Origin: Misgurnus anguillicaudatus
Lineage: Eukaryota; Chordata; Actinopteri; Cypriniformes; Cobitidae
Assembly (NCBI RefSeq): GCF_027580225.2
Contig: NC_073361.2
Span: forward strand, 33,435,501 to 33,499,500
Direction: 5' to 3'
Length of the DNA stretch: 64,000 nucleotides
Positions 1-24,999 of the stretch are shown one piece after another; position 1 is the first letter of the stretch, and each line of letters begins with the position of its first letter. The notes under the pieces are model-generated. The model did no database searches. It was not told where the DNA came from and worked only from the letters and a program-made list of their open reading frames with translations. The translations under genes were made by a program, and so were the position numbers.

Positions 1-3851
<3,851 letters not shown>

Positions 3852-3987
3852 CTTGAAATCTAGAATTTAACAGATGAACAATTTCATACATGCTCCCTAC
3901 ATCTTTGATAAACACTCACAAGAGAAAAGGGATTGTGTGCCACATACATGGCATCACAGTTACAAAGGTAACTTTGGATACAAAGGG

Positions 3988-4175
3988 GTGGTGATGGCGC
4001 AGTGGAGAAGACAAACGCCTTCGGTGTGAAAGACTCGGGTTCGAATCCAATGTGACACACCATTGTGTCCCTGAGCATGACACTTAACCCCTAGTTGCTC
4101 CAGAGGCATGTGACCTCTGACATCTGTAAGTAGCTTTGGATAAAAGTGTCAGCTAAATAAATAAATGTAATAAAG
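3988..4175 (+). mobile_element. tRNA-derived SINE
   Basis: It contains a pol III A box (TGGCGCAGTGG, 3995-4005) and B box (GGTTCGAATCC, 4038-4048) at the right spacing. The 3' tail (taagtagctttggataaaag, then agctaaataaataaatg) resembles the tails of fish V-SINE/HAmo-type elements. It lies in the intron between leader exon 2 and the first coding exon of gene A, antisense to the gene. The family name is a guess; the tRNA origin is clear from the boxes. Confidence 0.75.
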
Positions 4176-4226
4176 TAATGCATTTTAATACTTCAAAAAT
4201 ATTTCAGCAGGTGGGTAACATCTCAC

Positions 4227-4445
4227 CTAGTGTTTGGTAGACCTCTGTACACCTTAACTGCAGAGATGTTACACTAAAAATCAAACAAAGAAGAAAAAAA
4301 TAACTTTTAATTGACTTGTAAATCAATTTGAAGTGTTTGTTAGCTACAGGAGATATTTTTGGTTCTTACCTCAAGGTTGTCCTTTGTCTTGTCTCACACC
4401 AAAGTGATTCAACCTTTTTAAAGGGAGTTGCTTATCCAAAAATGG
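4227..4445 (-). promoter_or_regulatory. Gene A core promoter and untranslated leader exons
   Basis: Leader exon 2 (4227-4257) lies between a good acceptor (ctctgcag) and donor (gtgagatg). Leader exon 1 ends at 4370 before gtaagaacc. A TATA-like TTTAAAAAGG lies at 4413-4422 on the minus strand, which puts the start site near 4388. A perfect CArG box, CCAAAAATGG, at 4436-4445 sits about 14 bases further upstream; CArG boxes bind SRF and are typical of muscle promoters. The start site is inferred from TATA spacing, not seen. Confidence 0.65.
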
Positions 4446-4449
4446 ATGT

Positions 4450-5935
4450 TAGTCATGGATGCTCCACCCTGGTCCAGCTAAAAGTCTTCAAATGATTGGC
4501 TTAGGATGTTTTTGTACCGTTGACATATATGGTGTGATGTAACAATAGGCTTCAGAAGGACAAAAGAAACCCCGTGTGGTCTAAAAGCTTTATCAACACC
4601 ATCCTAATTAGGAACTCAACATTTACGACATTGTCACAGGTCAACAAGAACAACAGGTATCTATTTTGGATCCTTTCCACATAGAGAGACATCTAAGAAA
4701 TGTGAACCTGTCGTGGTCTGTTAGACATTGTATTGTCTTGAACAGTCTCATTGTTTTTTAAAGGCAAGCTTTTGCAAGGACCTTACAAATGTGAAATAAA
4801 GCTTAATGCATTGCGAGAGAATGTTTGTTCAGGAAGGTCACCACTTATTAGTAAATCCTCTCAAATTAAATCTTAATCATTTCAATTGATTTAATCCGCT
4901 GGCACTTCAACATATGTACACTGTAAGATATCAGGTTTACAGATTAAAACATGAAGTTGTTCAAGAAAGCCATAACATAAAAGTGATGAGAGGGGCAAAA
5001 ATGTTTACCCCATGTTGCAAATAATGAAACTATTTCAGGTCTGTCTGTAGATGAATGCGATGGACAGCCAACAACTGTTCTTTTGTGTAAGACACAGTTC
5101 AAGTTCATTGTCATGGCTTGTACGGCTAGACCATAACCCTCCGCACTTGACAAGCATTGTTTTTCCTTTATCCTTGAGGACAAAGATAACTGTAGCACAT
5201 TTTTCTCACCTTCTTTCGAGTCACTGCTGAAGGTCTTGGACAGCTGTAGATCTGAGCCTTTGTGCTGTGAGAGGTTTCATCAGCTGTTCTACAAATGTTA
5301 AGGTGTGAATTGTTCCAAGAGCTGCATTTTATATTAGGAAGTCTGGGATCTTTAAACAAAAGAAGTTTGATCTTTAAAGGACATACAATCCATTTAACAT
5401 CACTATTAAACTAATGATGTTTACCATACATACTAATAAATTATATATACAACTTCAGTTTTGACTTATGTTTTTTAGATGCAATGCAAAGGCTTTGAAG
5501 GTCATAATAAAGGTTAAATTTAGTTACATTTTACTATGCAGTGTATTTTCATAAAGCGTTTACAATACCATTAAAAATATTTTTTTATTGGTGTTTTAAA
5601 ACAATTTATGTACAGTTTCTGTTTACAATCACCAATTATATGGTACAATGTTACTTATTTACTCTTTTATTCAAAGTTTACTGACTGCAGATCTACTATG
5701 AGGAAATACTGCAGATATTATCTTTATTTTTTACAGTATCCCTGTTATGAAGGACTGTAAGCCTTAATCCGAAAATCTGACATTAAAAACATTCAATGTT
5801 TTCATTAGTCCAAAAAAGTTTTTTTTAAATAATGTAAAACTCATTTTAACCTACGGAAGCCACCATTAATGATCATGTATAGACGTCCTACCAACAGGTG
5901 AACTTTTATAGCTAACTCCTGTAGATGTAAAGTGT
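4450..5935. other. Intergenic, upstream of gene A
   Basis: AT-rich non-coding DNA. The only structure I can support is the repeated upstream module at 5151-5200 (separate entry). The short open frames here have no recognisable protein content. Confidence 0.6.
5151..5200 (+). promoter_or_regulatory. Repeated upstream module, copy M1 (gene A)
   Basis: Core CTTGAGGACAAAGATAAC at 5173-5190, preceded by gcattgtttttcctttatc. The same order of words recurs upstream of genes B, C and D. It lies about 0.75 kb upstream of the gene A TATA box. The core contains a GATA-type word (AGATAA) and an ACAAAG word that could suit TCF/SOX factors; binding is inference only. Confidence 0.55.
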
Positions 5936-6210
5936 TATAGACGGTTTCATCGGACGCACGTGATACACGTCTGGATCCGAACCTTACTTCCGGTTTCGTT
6001 TTTTTTAATGGTCGACTAGTTGCTAAACTGATCTCTTGAACAAATGCCTCGTCGAAAATAACAAATGTTTTGGTTTTCTAGGTAATCTGTGTTCTTTTTT
6101 TACTTATTATATAAATAAACTACGTTTAAAGAACTTTGTTGTTATTTATTCTTAGCGGAGTGTACCGGAAGTTACGTTTGTTTATGTTGTTACTGCTGAA
6201 ACTGTCTATA
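5936..6210. mobile_element. Small inverted-repeat DNA transposon (MITE)
   Basis: The left end tatagacggtttcatcgg is repeated inverted at the right end (ctgctgaaactgtctata), about 18 bases with few mismatches and a TA at each edge. The interior is non-coding and carries a CACGTG E-box (5957-5962) and two ETS-like CCGGAAGT words near its two ends. A TA target site would suit a Tc1/mariner-type family; this is tentative. Confidence 0.55.
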
Positions 6211-8378
6211 AAATAAATATGAAAAATAATCGACACGATTATAGTGTAGATCTTATTGGTCAAAACCATATATACACAAATACAAATACATACAAAAAAG
6301 ATTAAGAATAACTTAAATTTACCTGAAATGAGTTTAACTTTACAGTGTATCTGAATAACTTTATTGGTTTAACTAAATTTAATATATAAATTATATGTTA
6401 TAAGCTATAATGAAAGAATAATATGAACATGTTAACTACATTTTTAACTTATAACACTTTATAACAAAACTATGTTAATTTTTCAAAAAAAAAAAGTCAC
6501 AACTGAGCCAAGTTCTAAAAGTGGGTTGCAGCCATTTCATGTCACACAAACAACAACCATAATGGCTTATGAGTAAAAAAGATTTCTCTAAGTTCTCAAA
6601 ACTATAACATCTAGTTTTTATAGTCAGCCAATCCCAGCATTAATCAAATAAGCCACACGTTTATATAGTCGAGGTACACTGTAAAAGATGGGGAGATGGT
6701 GGTACACTATCATGTATATTTAGATTAAACTTCTAAGATTAAACTTTAAGTAAAATTTAGATGATGTACTAGAAGTAAAGGAAATTCAGAGGACCTTATA
6801 ATCATACTCTTTTCTTTTATTTGCAAGGTCTGTCCCTGAGCATGACAAGGTGAAACATTGTGATCTTACTGTACCCTGAGATGGGGGCGACTCATTCTCA
6901 GCTGTTCTCAGGCAGAGGCCCCTTGACGTCTCAGCTCAGCAAAAGGTCAGTGACTTGACCCATTGTGCATCATGACCATTAACCAAGCTAATAATGGAGA
7001 CTTGGGAGGGTGTGTTAGTATGATTTACTTAGACAAATGGACTCTCATCCATCTGACATCATGTGATGCTTGTGTTGCTTTGATTGAGTTGCTTGTCATT
7101 TCTTCATCGTGCCTTGCCCAAACCAGATGCACAATGGGAACACTGGATTACAGGTACTAATAATTCAAGAATTCTACCTATTGAAAGCTAACTTTTGGGA
7201 ATTGACAAGTAGACATAATCCTGCATTTGCATGCCTTTTGACCTCTCCTGTACAAATATGTATTTTCCCCCCTTGCCTCCAGGTCCTCTTCATCTACACA
7301 GCCACACACATCTGCAGTATTTTGCTCTCTGTAAGTGAAGCAAAGTAGGAAATCTCTAGTGCACCTCAGAGGCTCAGGTGAATGAGGTAAGGCAATTGTT
7401 ATTTGATTCTGAGAAAGGAAAACTTTTTTATATGGCTCTTTTTGTAAACATGAGGTAACTTAGTGCTGTGATTGTCATGAACTCGTGAAGATGCGCATGC
7501 AGAAACAACACCTTTCATATTAAGTCTGATGCACTTTAGAAGGTAGCTAGTTATTACGCCTTTTTTATCCTTTATTAGTGGTGTGACGGATCTTAGTTGC
7601 ATGTGCCCTGCAAATTAAATGTATTTAATTTATGTAAAAAACTATTTAAGCCCATTCCATTTTTTAAGCATATTTTTTTCGCTCTCTCTCTCTGTGAATT
7701 TACCATAAGAGCGCCTTTTTATCGCAAATATCTAAACTGCTGCATAGGATAAGTCATGATGTTAACTTAAAAGACGGCATGTCGCATCGTAAGCAATCCA
7801 CAATAAAACTATTGCACATGTTTAAAATTAATGAAGCGCTCGCTGCTGGATAATAAACCGCCAGCTTAATACATTTACAGCTTTGGGGAAAAAAATGAGA
7901 TAGAACTACAGCTGTAAAGTGTGTGTCTAGGTGAAGAAACATAGGCCTACTTTAACCTAAAGCACCCTTCACATTAATAATCTGATTTCATCTGTCTATA
8001 TTGTATTTAGTCTGACAGCATGTTTATACATATATTCATAGATATAGAGGGATTATATGAGAAAAAAAACTATACAATTACTGTAGCTATGAATACAATA
8101 CAACATAAATACAAATATGTTCTGTAGCTCTTGTCTTTCTACAAGTTCCCCAAAAGCTAATAAATAATTGGCAAAAACACAACAGTTACAAGACTGATTA
8201 TTCAATATAATAATGATGTTAACATTATTTTGTTACTGAACTAATTCAAATTCGACTTGTATTGTGGCCTTGGTATTGAGACATATTGCATCATGTTTAG
8301 GGACAGAAACACAGGACAGACATACAAGAGGCATTTGCATACAGTATCTGCTATTGTTAAAAGTACAAGCCACAAGAC
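6211..8378. other. Intergenic, no gene seen
   Basis: AT-rich DNA with a short CT-rich microsatellite near 7680-7695. Open frames at 6963-7348 lack any recognisable domain and no splice pattern supports them. Confidence 0.5.
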
Positions 8379-9890
8379 TTTATCAAAGGTTATTGTTTTA
8401 AAACATCTTGCAAAATGTTTAATAAATTCTTGTCTAGAAAAGAGTTAAAAATGTGACAACTTGCCCTCTACTTTTCTACATTATAAGAAATTTGCTGTAT
8501 TGGATAACTGGTGTCCTCTACAGGTGATGACTGACAATTGCAGTTTTCAAATTAACAGCATCTTGTATGTTTTGAAAAAATGTGAACCTTGCATGCAAAT
8601 TGAGTCAGAATGAACAAATTTTCATACATTTATTTATATGTTGACAAAAAAAATCAATTTTTGAGAAAAATTGAGTTAAAGGTCGGAAAACAAAATTACC
8701 GCATTCATACCTTAAAATCAAGGTGTAAACTAAAAGATTTAGCACACACAAAGTCAAAAACAATATCTATAGGTAAAATATATGTTCAACTTTTTTCTTT
8801 CGTTTATTTTTTGATTGACATTGAGACAAACAGCTTTAAGATCTCCTGTAACGTAAGGATCTAATATAATCTTACACATTAAATATTTTTCCCCAACAGT
8901 TAATCAGATTATATCTGTGTGAGTTCTTGTCAAATAGATTGTAATTGTGTAGATGCCAAACTTTATCTCTCTTCATAATTCTTTTAACGTCAAGCAAGTT
9001 CTGCACTTTATTTTCTATTTTCTGCATGTTTTAAAACCAAAATGTCAGTCGAACATGTGGATGGAGAAGCATCTTTGTATTGGATTAAGCATTTAGGACG
9101 GTACACCTTTCAAAAAACGTAAAAATAACGACCATTTCATGGTCGATGTTTAATGATTATTTCGACCATTGAGATCGCTAGACGATGGCTTAATGTACTT
9201 ATTTTTATGAAAACCCCAATTCGACCAAAATTTATATAATTTTTTGCCTGTAGTGCAAAATTAGACTAATTTATAATTAGACTGTGCACATTTCGACTCA
9301 TTTTGCCAGCACGGGGCACAAATGAATATTGCTGACAAGAAGTGTTGATAAAGAATCAAAACATTTTTTACACACATTAAATGATAGGCTGTAAATTAAT
9401 GATTGTCAGTGTCCGCTCACAACAATAATTCATAGTCACAATTCAGTCTGTGAAGGTTTTTATTTTTTTTGCAGTTCCACTGCTCTACAAAACTTGACCA
9501 AAGGTTATTGTTTTTAAAACATCTTGTTTAAAAGACAGATTTTTTCTATGCAGAAGCTGACCAAATTTCAGAAGCTGATGAGTTAAAAATTTTACAACTT
9601 GCCCTCTACTTTTCTACATTATAAGAAACTTTCTGTATATTTGATAACTGGTGTCCTCTAGTGGTGATGGGTGACAATAGCAGTATTCAAATTAACAGCA
9701 TCTTGTATTATGTTCAGGTTAATGAAAATTGCGGTCAATAAGTGTTCATGACATAGAATCAGAAAAGGTTTTTACATGATGCACATTAAATGATAGGCTA
9801 TAAATTTATGTGAAGGTTTATATTACATGATCTACTTTGAATTGTTTCTCCAGTTCTACTGCTCTTGTGAGATTCAACTAATTTTAAGTT
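8379..9890 (+). repeat. Diverged local direct repeats
   Basis: A block at 8385-8575 recurs at about 9500-9715; both contain acaacttgccctctactttt, then ctacattataagaaa and taactggtgtcctcta. A second pair at 9344-9480 and 9743-9870 shares attaaatgataggct and tgtgaaggttt. The order suggests an old duplication with a period of roughly 0.4-1.1 kb. It is non-coding. Confidence 0.6.
8640..9115 (+). repeat. Dispersed repeat, copy 1 (inverted mate near 58.5 kb)
   Basis: About 475 bases align, in reverse complement, with about 58490-59020. Shared stretches include acacacaaagtca, ataatcttacacat, catgttttaaaaccaaaa and ttaagcatttaggac. The order is preserved throughout, so this is one interspersed element present twice in opposite orientation. 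No coding potential or clear terminal repeats are seen, so the class is unknown. Confidence 0.7.
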
Positions 9891-10015
9891 ATGTAATGGA
9901 GAAAGATATCATTGCAAATGCTTTTAATGCGATATATATGAGCCTATATCTATTAGTGCACTTTCTTTCATTCTGAGAATTTGTGACATGTGATAGGGCA
10001 AAGTCTATAACACAG

Positions 10016-10738
10016 AGGCTGTTTACACTTGGTATTAAGATGTGTTTTCATCGATCGGATCACAAGTGGACGAGAGAGACACATTACGTTTACACCTGGT
10101 AGTTTAATCCGTCACTTTCGACTGCTTTTGTCCTGAATACTGTGAGTGGGCGGTCTGTCGAGACGGTGGGCAAGTCTCTCTGCTATCATTCAAATGCGAG
10201 CGGGAGTAATTATGAGTTTATATGGACGCGAACTAATATTATTTCGGAGTCCACGTGTATTTCTAGCAAGTAAACATGCTGCACAGTGTTTTGTTCGTGT
10301 ATATGTTAGAGGTTTCTCTGAATTTTCAGCACAACTGATGAAATAAAATCGCGCAACTTTCACACGCTTTCAAAACGAAACTACAGAGATCAGCCACTTT
10401 AGTTGTATCAATGAAAGGCTAAAATAGTACCGTTCACCGTATTTTCACGCCAGAAGTATGAAAAGACATAAAACTTGTGGTCAGTACCTCAGATTAGATA
10501 AATGGGTGCAGAGAAGGCGGTCGCGTGTGGCTGTTCGAACACATTCAACCACATGTGCGTTTACACAAGCAAAAGCAATCCAATCGGAAGGGGTTTCGAC
10601 TACCTCTGAATGTGGTTGAAAGTGGTCAATAGTGGATGCGTTCAAAACGTTTTGAACACAGTTTACACCTAACATTAACGTCGTCCACTTGTGATCCGAT
10701 CGATGAAAACGCATGTTAATGCCAAGTGTAAACAGCCT
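10016..10738. mobile_element. Non-autonomous DNA transposon with about 55-bp terminal inverted repeats
   Basis: The left end begins aggctgtttacacttgg and continues with catcgatcggatcacaagtg; the right end is its inverse (10681-10738). The edges allow either a 5-base duplication (cacag at 10011-10015 and 10739-10743) or a 3-base one, so the superfamily is unclear. The frame at 10481-10741 is made mostly of the inverted repeat and is not a gene. Confidence 0.75.
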
Positions 10739-10854
10739 CACAGTTTAATTGGTTAAATCTTTTTATGGTTGACTTGCACGTGATGGTAAACACTTTAAAC
10801 AAACAACTTATTTTAAAGGCTCATTTTAAGTAAGAGATAGTAAAAATGACAATT

Positions 10855-11860
10855 ATTTTATTTTATTTATATGGCACTTTTCAAAATTGTTTAATTGTTC
10901 CAAAGCAGCATTACATTAAAGGATTAGTCCATTTTCTTAAAAAAAAATCCAGATAATTTACTCACCACCATGTCATCCAAAATGTTGATGTCTTTCTTTG
11001 TTCAGTTGAGAAGAAATTATGTTTTTTTTAATGGACTTTAATAGAGCCCAACATTTAATACTTAACTCAACACTTAACAGTTTTTTTCAACAGAGTTTCA
11101 AAGGACTATAAACGATCCCAAACAAGGCATAAGGGTCTTATCTAGCGAAATGATTGTCATTTTTGACAAGAAAAATAAAAAATATGTACTTTAAAACCAC
11201 AACTTCTTGTCTAGGGCCTTTCCTGCGTGACCTAACGTAAATGCGTAGTGACGTAGGGAGGTCACGTGTTACATATATAAAACGCACATTTGCGGACCAT
11301 TGTAAACAATAAACTGACACAAAGACATTAATTAGTATCATTCCACATACAACAACGTCAGAACGGTCCTCTTTCGACACACTTGTAAACAGTAGGGCGG
11401 AGTTTCGCGTTCGTCTTCTGTGACCTCTTGACGTGATGACGTATTGCGTGGGGTCACGTTGGCGCATCACGACCAGATCTAGACGAGAAGTTGTGCTTTA
11501 GGGGTGTATATTTTTTGTTTTTCTTGTCAAAAATGACAATCGTTTCGCTAGACAAGACACTTATGCCTCGTTTGGGATCGTTTATAGTCGTTTAATACTC
11601 TGTTGAAAAAAAAACTGTTATGTGTTGAGTTAAGTGTTAATTGTTGGTGTCTATTAAAGTCCATTAAAATGAGAAAAATCCTGCAATGTTTTCCTCAAAA
11701 AACATAATTTCTTCTCGGCTGAACAAAGAAAGACATCAACATTTTGGATGATATGGTGGTGAGTAAATTATCTAGATTTTTCTTTTAAGAAAATGGAATA
11801 TTCCTTTAAGAAATGCAAGCGAAAACACAGAAAAATCTATGGACAACATAAGCAGCAGAA
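10855..11860 (+). repeat. Older interspersed repeat split by a later insertion
   Basis: The left piece (10855-10919, ttttatttatatggcacttt and following) and right piece (11806-11860, gaaaacacagaaaaatc and following) join into a sequence matching 56306-56428. That copy is uninterrupted, so the host repeat was split by the TTAA element at 10920-11805. Confidence 0.75.
10920..11805. mobile_element. Foldback element with TTAA target duplication
   Basis: Long imperfect inverted arms of about 250-300 bases each: 10920-11180 (aaggattagtccattttc and on) pair with 11510-11805. TTAA flanks both ends (10916-10919 and 11806-11809), which is the target of piggyBac-type elements. The interior frame at 11138-11470 is mostly the loop between the arms and shows no transposase motif, so the element is non-autonomous. 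Confidence 0.75.
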
Positions 11861-11884
11861 TACAACGCTAAGATTAAACCGTAC

Positions 11885-12276
11885 CATGAAGGTACAATTA
11901 TAAAACGGTTAGTTCCAATCCTTGATTCTGATTGGTCAAGGTGTGCTTTATTCACGATAAAACATGGCTATGACCGCTTCACCCAACAGTTCTGTTTATC
12001 ACTGCGCCCTTAGCAACCACACGTATCAGTTTGTAGTTTTTATTTGAGCTTTCATGCATATTACACATTGGAACACATTTTTGTTCATAGTCATGGTCTA
12101 TTTATTCCGTTACTTATTCACGATACAGCACAGCCTCTCATACCTTATTGCTTACATATTGAACTGCCAATATGTACCTTTTGAAGTACTAATATACACT
12201 CTTTAGGTACAAAGGTGTACCTTTTTGAAAGGGTACTGTCCCAGTGACAACATTTGTACCTTTATTTCTGAGAGTG
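11885..12276. repeat. Probable interspersed repeat fragments
   Basis: 11890-12140 (ccaatccttgattctgattg and following) and 12160-12276 (aggtacaaaggtgtaccttt and following, ending in tgtacctttatttctgagag) look like two families I recall as common in cyprinid genomes. This rests on memory and wording; no ends or target duplications were identified. Confidence 0.4.
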
Positions 12277-12341
12277 TGTAAATGTTAGATCATAATCGTT
12301 TGCTACTTATGATTATTATTTTGCCATATAATCATTTAAAG

Positions 12342-12636
12342 CAGTGGTTCTCAAACTTTTTCCGCGTGCGGCCCCCCTTGTGTACGGTGCATTCCTTCGC
12401 GGCCCCCCAAAGAAAATTTATGACAAAAACTGTTCTAAAATGTAACATTTTAATTAAACAAAACATATTAAGTTATACAAAGTAGTGCTGTTGGTTAATA
12501 GCCTTATTGTGTTAGGTTTAATTACACAGAATTCATGATAAATGAATGTATTTATAAAATGTTATAAAATTGGGGCCCCCCTGGCACTATCACGCGGCCC
12601 CCCTGGGGGCCCCGGACCCCAGTTTGAGAACCACTG
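12342..12636 (+). mobile_element. hAT-type MITE, copy 1
   Basis: Terminal inverted repeats cagtggttctcaaact and agtttgagaaccactg flank a C/G-rich non-coding body. Flanking octamers atttaaag and atttaaat match at 7 of 8 positions, the length expected for hAT elements. A second copy lies at 60550-60838 and a decayed one near 40040-40236. Confidence 0.85.
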
Positions 12637-12644
12637 ATTTAAAT

Positions 12645-13290
12645 CACATAAAGTCCTTATATAATTTTGACAGACAAAAGGCTGCGGGCCACATAGTAAA
12701 GTGCCACTGCCCAGATGCCTGTTGCATACTTTGGTTCTAAACATTTTTCAGTGCACCACCTCGTGAAAGTCATACAACGCCACCTCAATGGCAAAATGCC
12801 ACAATTACAAACAAACAATCCACAGAGTGCAATGGTTATTTAGGTATTTTCATGAGGATAGCCAGGAAAATTTTGTCAACAGCCGGTGGAGGCTTTCTAA
12901 TTTTGTATGCAGGAAAAATCCTCTTTACACCTTAAAGCTGTAAAGGCTTTGATCTCATTTGCACTTTCAGACAGTTAATGGAGGTTAATGGTTTTTAATG
13001 GTTTTCTGTGAGCACTTTTTTATTGTCACCAGAATGTTTTGTGTTTATTACGAGAAAGCTGCATATGACACAATTTTGCAGTTATATTTATGTGCACTCT
13101 CTTTTGCACTTATGCTTCCTACTAATGTTCAAAAGGTGAGTTAAATATGTATTATCTACATGTATTAGAATAGTGCATGCTGCAAAATCCCTGGAAAAAG
13201 CAGCATGTATACATATTGTATTTGTTTTACAGCCTAGAAAGTGGAAAAAAAGAAATTTAAAAAAAGACACCAGAAATTGAGTGGTTCCTT
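12645..13290. other. Intergenic, downstream of gene B
   Basis: No gene or clear repeat seen. Confidence 0.5.
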
Positions 13291-13299
13291 TGCATGTAT

Positions 13300-13305
13300 T
13301 TTATT
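13300..13305 (-). terminator. Gene B polyadenylation signal
   Basis: AATAAA on the minus strand, about 60 bases past the stop codon at 13365-13367. The stop-to-signal distance is similar in C, D and E, and the gene C and D 3' ends have the same layout. Confidence 0.75.
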
Positions 13306-13364
13306 TTACTGAACTACAGAAAAGCTGGTCACAGCAATCACCGTTTGGAGAGATCCAGATATTT

Positions 13365-23559
<10,195 letters not shown>

Positions 23560-23611
23560 TTTTCTATCAATATGATCGAAAAACAAATATGATGAATTCT
23601 GAAACTAATAA

Positions 23612-24113
23612 ATACCTTTTTCGGTCTATAAGCCGCGTTTTTTCATATCTTGGCTGGTGCTGCGTCTTATAGTCAGGTGCACCTTGTAAGTCAGTATGAA
23701 TTAATTTTGACATTTATGAAGCAAAAGACAACATTCGCATTCCGCTATATGCTGCTTCTGTATTCATGTTATTCAATAGATTCAGTAATGTGGAATGACG
23801 AGTATGCGAACTTCACGCTAGTTAGCTTGTTCGGTTAATTTAGACTATTCAACCTTCCAGGTAAGTTCTGTATGCTATGGTTTATGGTTTAAATAACTGA
23901 TAATATTACTTTAACGTAAAGACATCTATTCAGCCTGCTGTTCTGGCTGTTATTGTTTAGTTGAATAACTTGCCTTTCCAGATTATATGTCTGTTCTTCG
24001 GTTTGGATTTCGTGAAATAATTTTCTAAATAAACGCGACGTATAGTCCACTGTGACTTACATATGTTATTTCATCTTAATGACGCATTTTTGAAAGATGC
24101 GGCTTATACTCCT
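23612..24113. mobile_element. Probable DNA transposon in the 5'UTR intron of gene B
   Basis: The ends read tataagccgcg on the left and gcggcttata on the right, a short inverted repeat, with related phrases such as gcgtcttatagtcagg inside. The element fills most of the intron between leader exon 2 (24155-24196) and the ATG exon. No transposase frame is seen. The TIR is short and the family is not certain. Confidence 0.5.
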
Positions 24114-24154
24114 TTATTTATTTAAAAATTTTCCATAAATAAAACATTCCTTAC

Positions 24155-24414
24155 CTTGTTTTACTGAGCTCAAATCCAGGAAAGTTCAAGTACTTGCTAT
24201 AAGAAAGAATTTTAATTTAGTCCTTATTATCCTTTTGTTATTTATTAAATTTTCAGTGCTCTTAAACAACTGTCCTTCTTGAATCTCACTTCACTTTTGT
24301 GTTACTTTAAGTCAGAGTTAAACACAAATACAAGCCTACATCTTGGTGGTCTTACCTTTTGGTGGAACAGGGATGGAAGCTTAAACTTTGTGCAGTAATT
24401 GAAGTCTTTATATA
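24155..24414 (-). promoter_or_regulatory. Gene B core promoter and untranslated leader exons
   Basis: Leader exon 2 is 24155-24196 (acceptor ctttcttatag, donor gtaagg). Leader exon 1 ends at 24356 before gtaag. TATATAAAG at 24406-24414 on the minus strand places the start near 24380. Unlike A, C and D there is no CArG box immediately upstream of the TATA box. Confidence 0.65.
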
Positions 24415-24597
24415 GCATTCAGCACAATGACAGTGACGTTGACTTTCTGTATTTGGTTGGGATCATTTGTGTGTGTGAGTGTGTTGCTCTTTTTGGGTGC
24501 CAGAAAAAAATCTAAGCACGAGTTACAGTAGTCTTACATGTGGCATATGATGCTAGCATGAAAGATCACAAAGGTTCATACCTCTATTGTCACGTCA

Positions 24598-24607
24598 CTA
24601 TTTATAG
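24598..24607 (-). promoter_or_regulatory. MEF2-type site upstream of gene B
   Basis: CTATTTATAG fits the MEF2 consensus CTA(A/T)4TAG exactly and lies about 185 bases upstream of the TATA box. A CATATG E-box lies at 24543-24548. Function is inferred from family knowledge of muscle promoters. Confidence 0.5.
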
Positions 24608-24904
24608 GCATAGACAGTAACTCTTTACCAAAGTTTTATTTATCACGGCAGTTTGCACATTTATCATTTCTATTAAATTTAAAAGGGTACATCTAAAAAA
24701 AAAAAATTCTGGATAATATAAAAATAAAATGCACTAAGCTTAGCTAATAGATATTAAGCATGATTTGTTTGTATAGCAACTGGATCTCTGTTTTATCATA
24801 CAATATTGAAGGTGAAAATATTTTCTGTTATTTACTCCGTATGATGTGCTGATTGCATTGGGATGCTTGTGTAGAACTGTATGTGATGTTCAAGCTGTCC
24901 TGAA

Positions 24905-24990
24905 AGAGATACAGCCATGCACTAGGAATTTCACAGGTTTATCTTTACGCTCAAGGATAAAGGCAAGGTAACAATGCTTTATAAGCAAGA
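24905..24990 (-). promoter_or_regulatory. Repeated upstream module, copy M2 (gene B, inverted)
   Basis: On the minus strand this reads gcattgtt, then cctttatccttgagcgtaaa, gataaacctgtgaaattcct. The core is at 24937-24956. Relative to the gene it is in the opposite orientation to the copies near A, C and D, and sits about 0.55 kb upstream of the TATA box. Confidence 0.6.
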
Positions 24991-24999
24991 TGGCAGTAC

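Noticed and set aside
4031..4050. tRNA-like B box as a tRNA gene
   Set aside because: The A and B boxes belong to a SINE: no cloverleaf arms close, and a SINE tail follows.
8379..9890. CRISPR-like or satellite array
   Set aside because: Only two diverged copies with uneven spacing; it is an old local duplication.
10481..10741. 86-codon open frame on the minus strand
   Set aside because: It is largely the inverted-repeat end of a non-autonomous transposon.
11138..11470. 110-codon open frame on the minus strand
   Set aside because: It lies between the inverted arms of the TTAA element, has no recognisable domain, and resembles no transposase.
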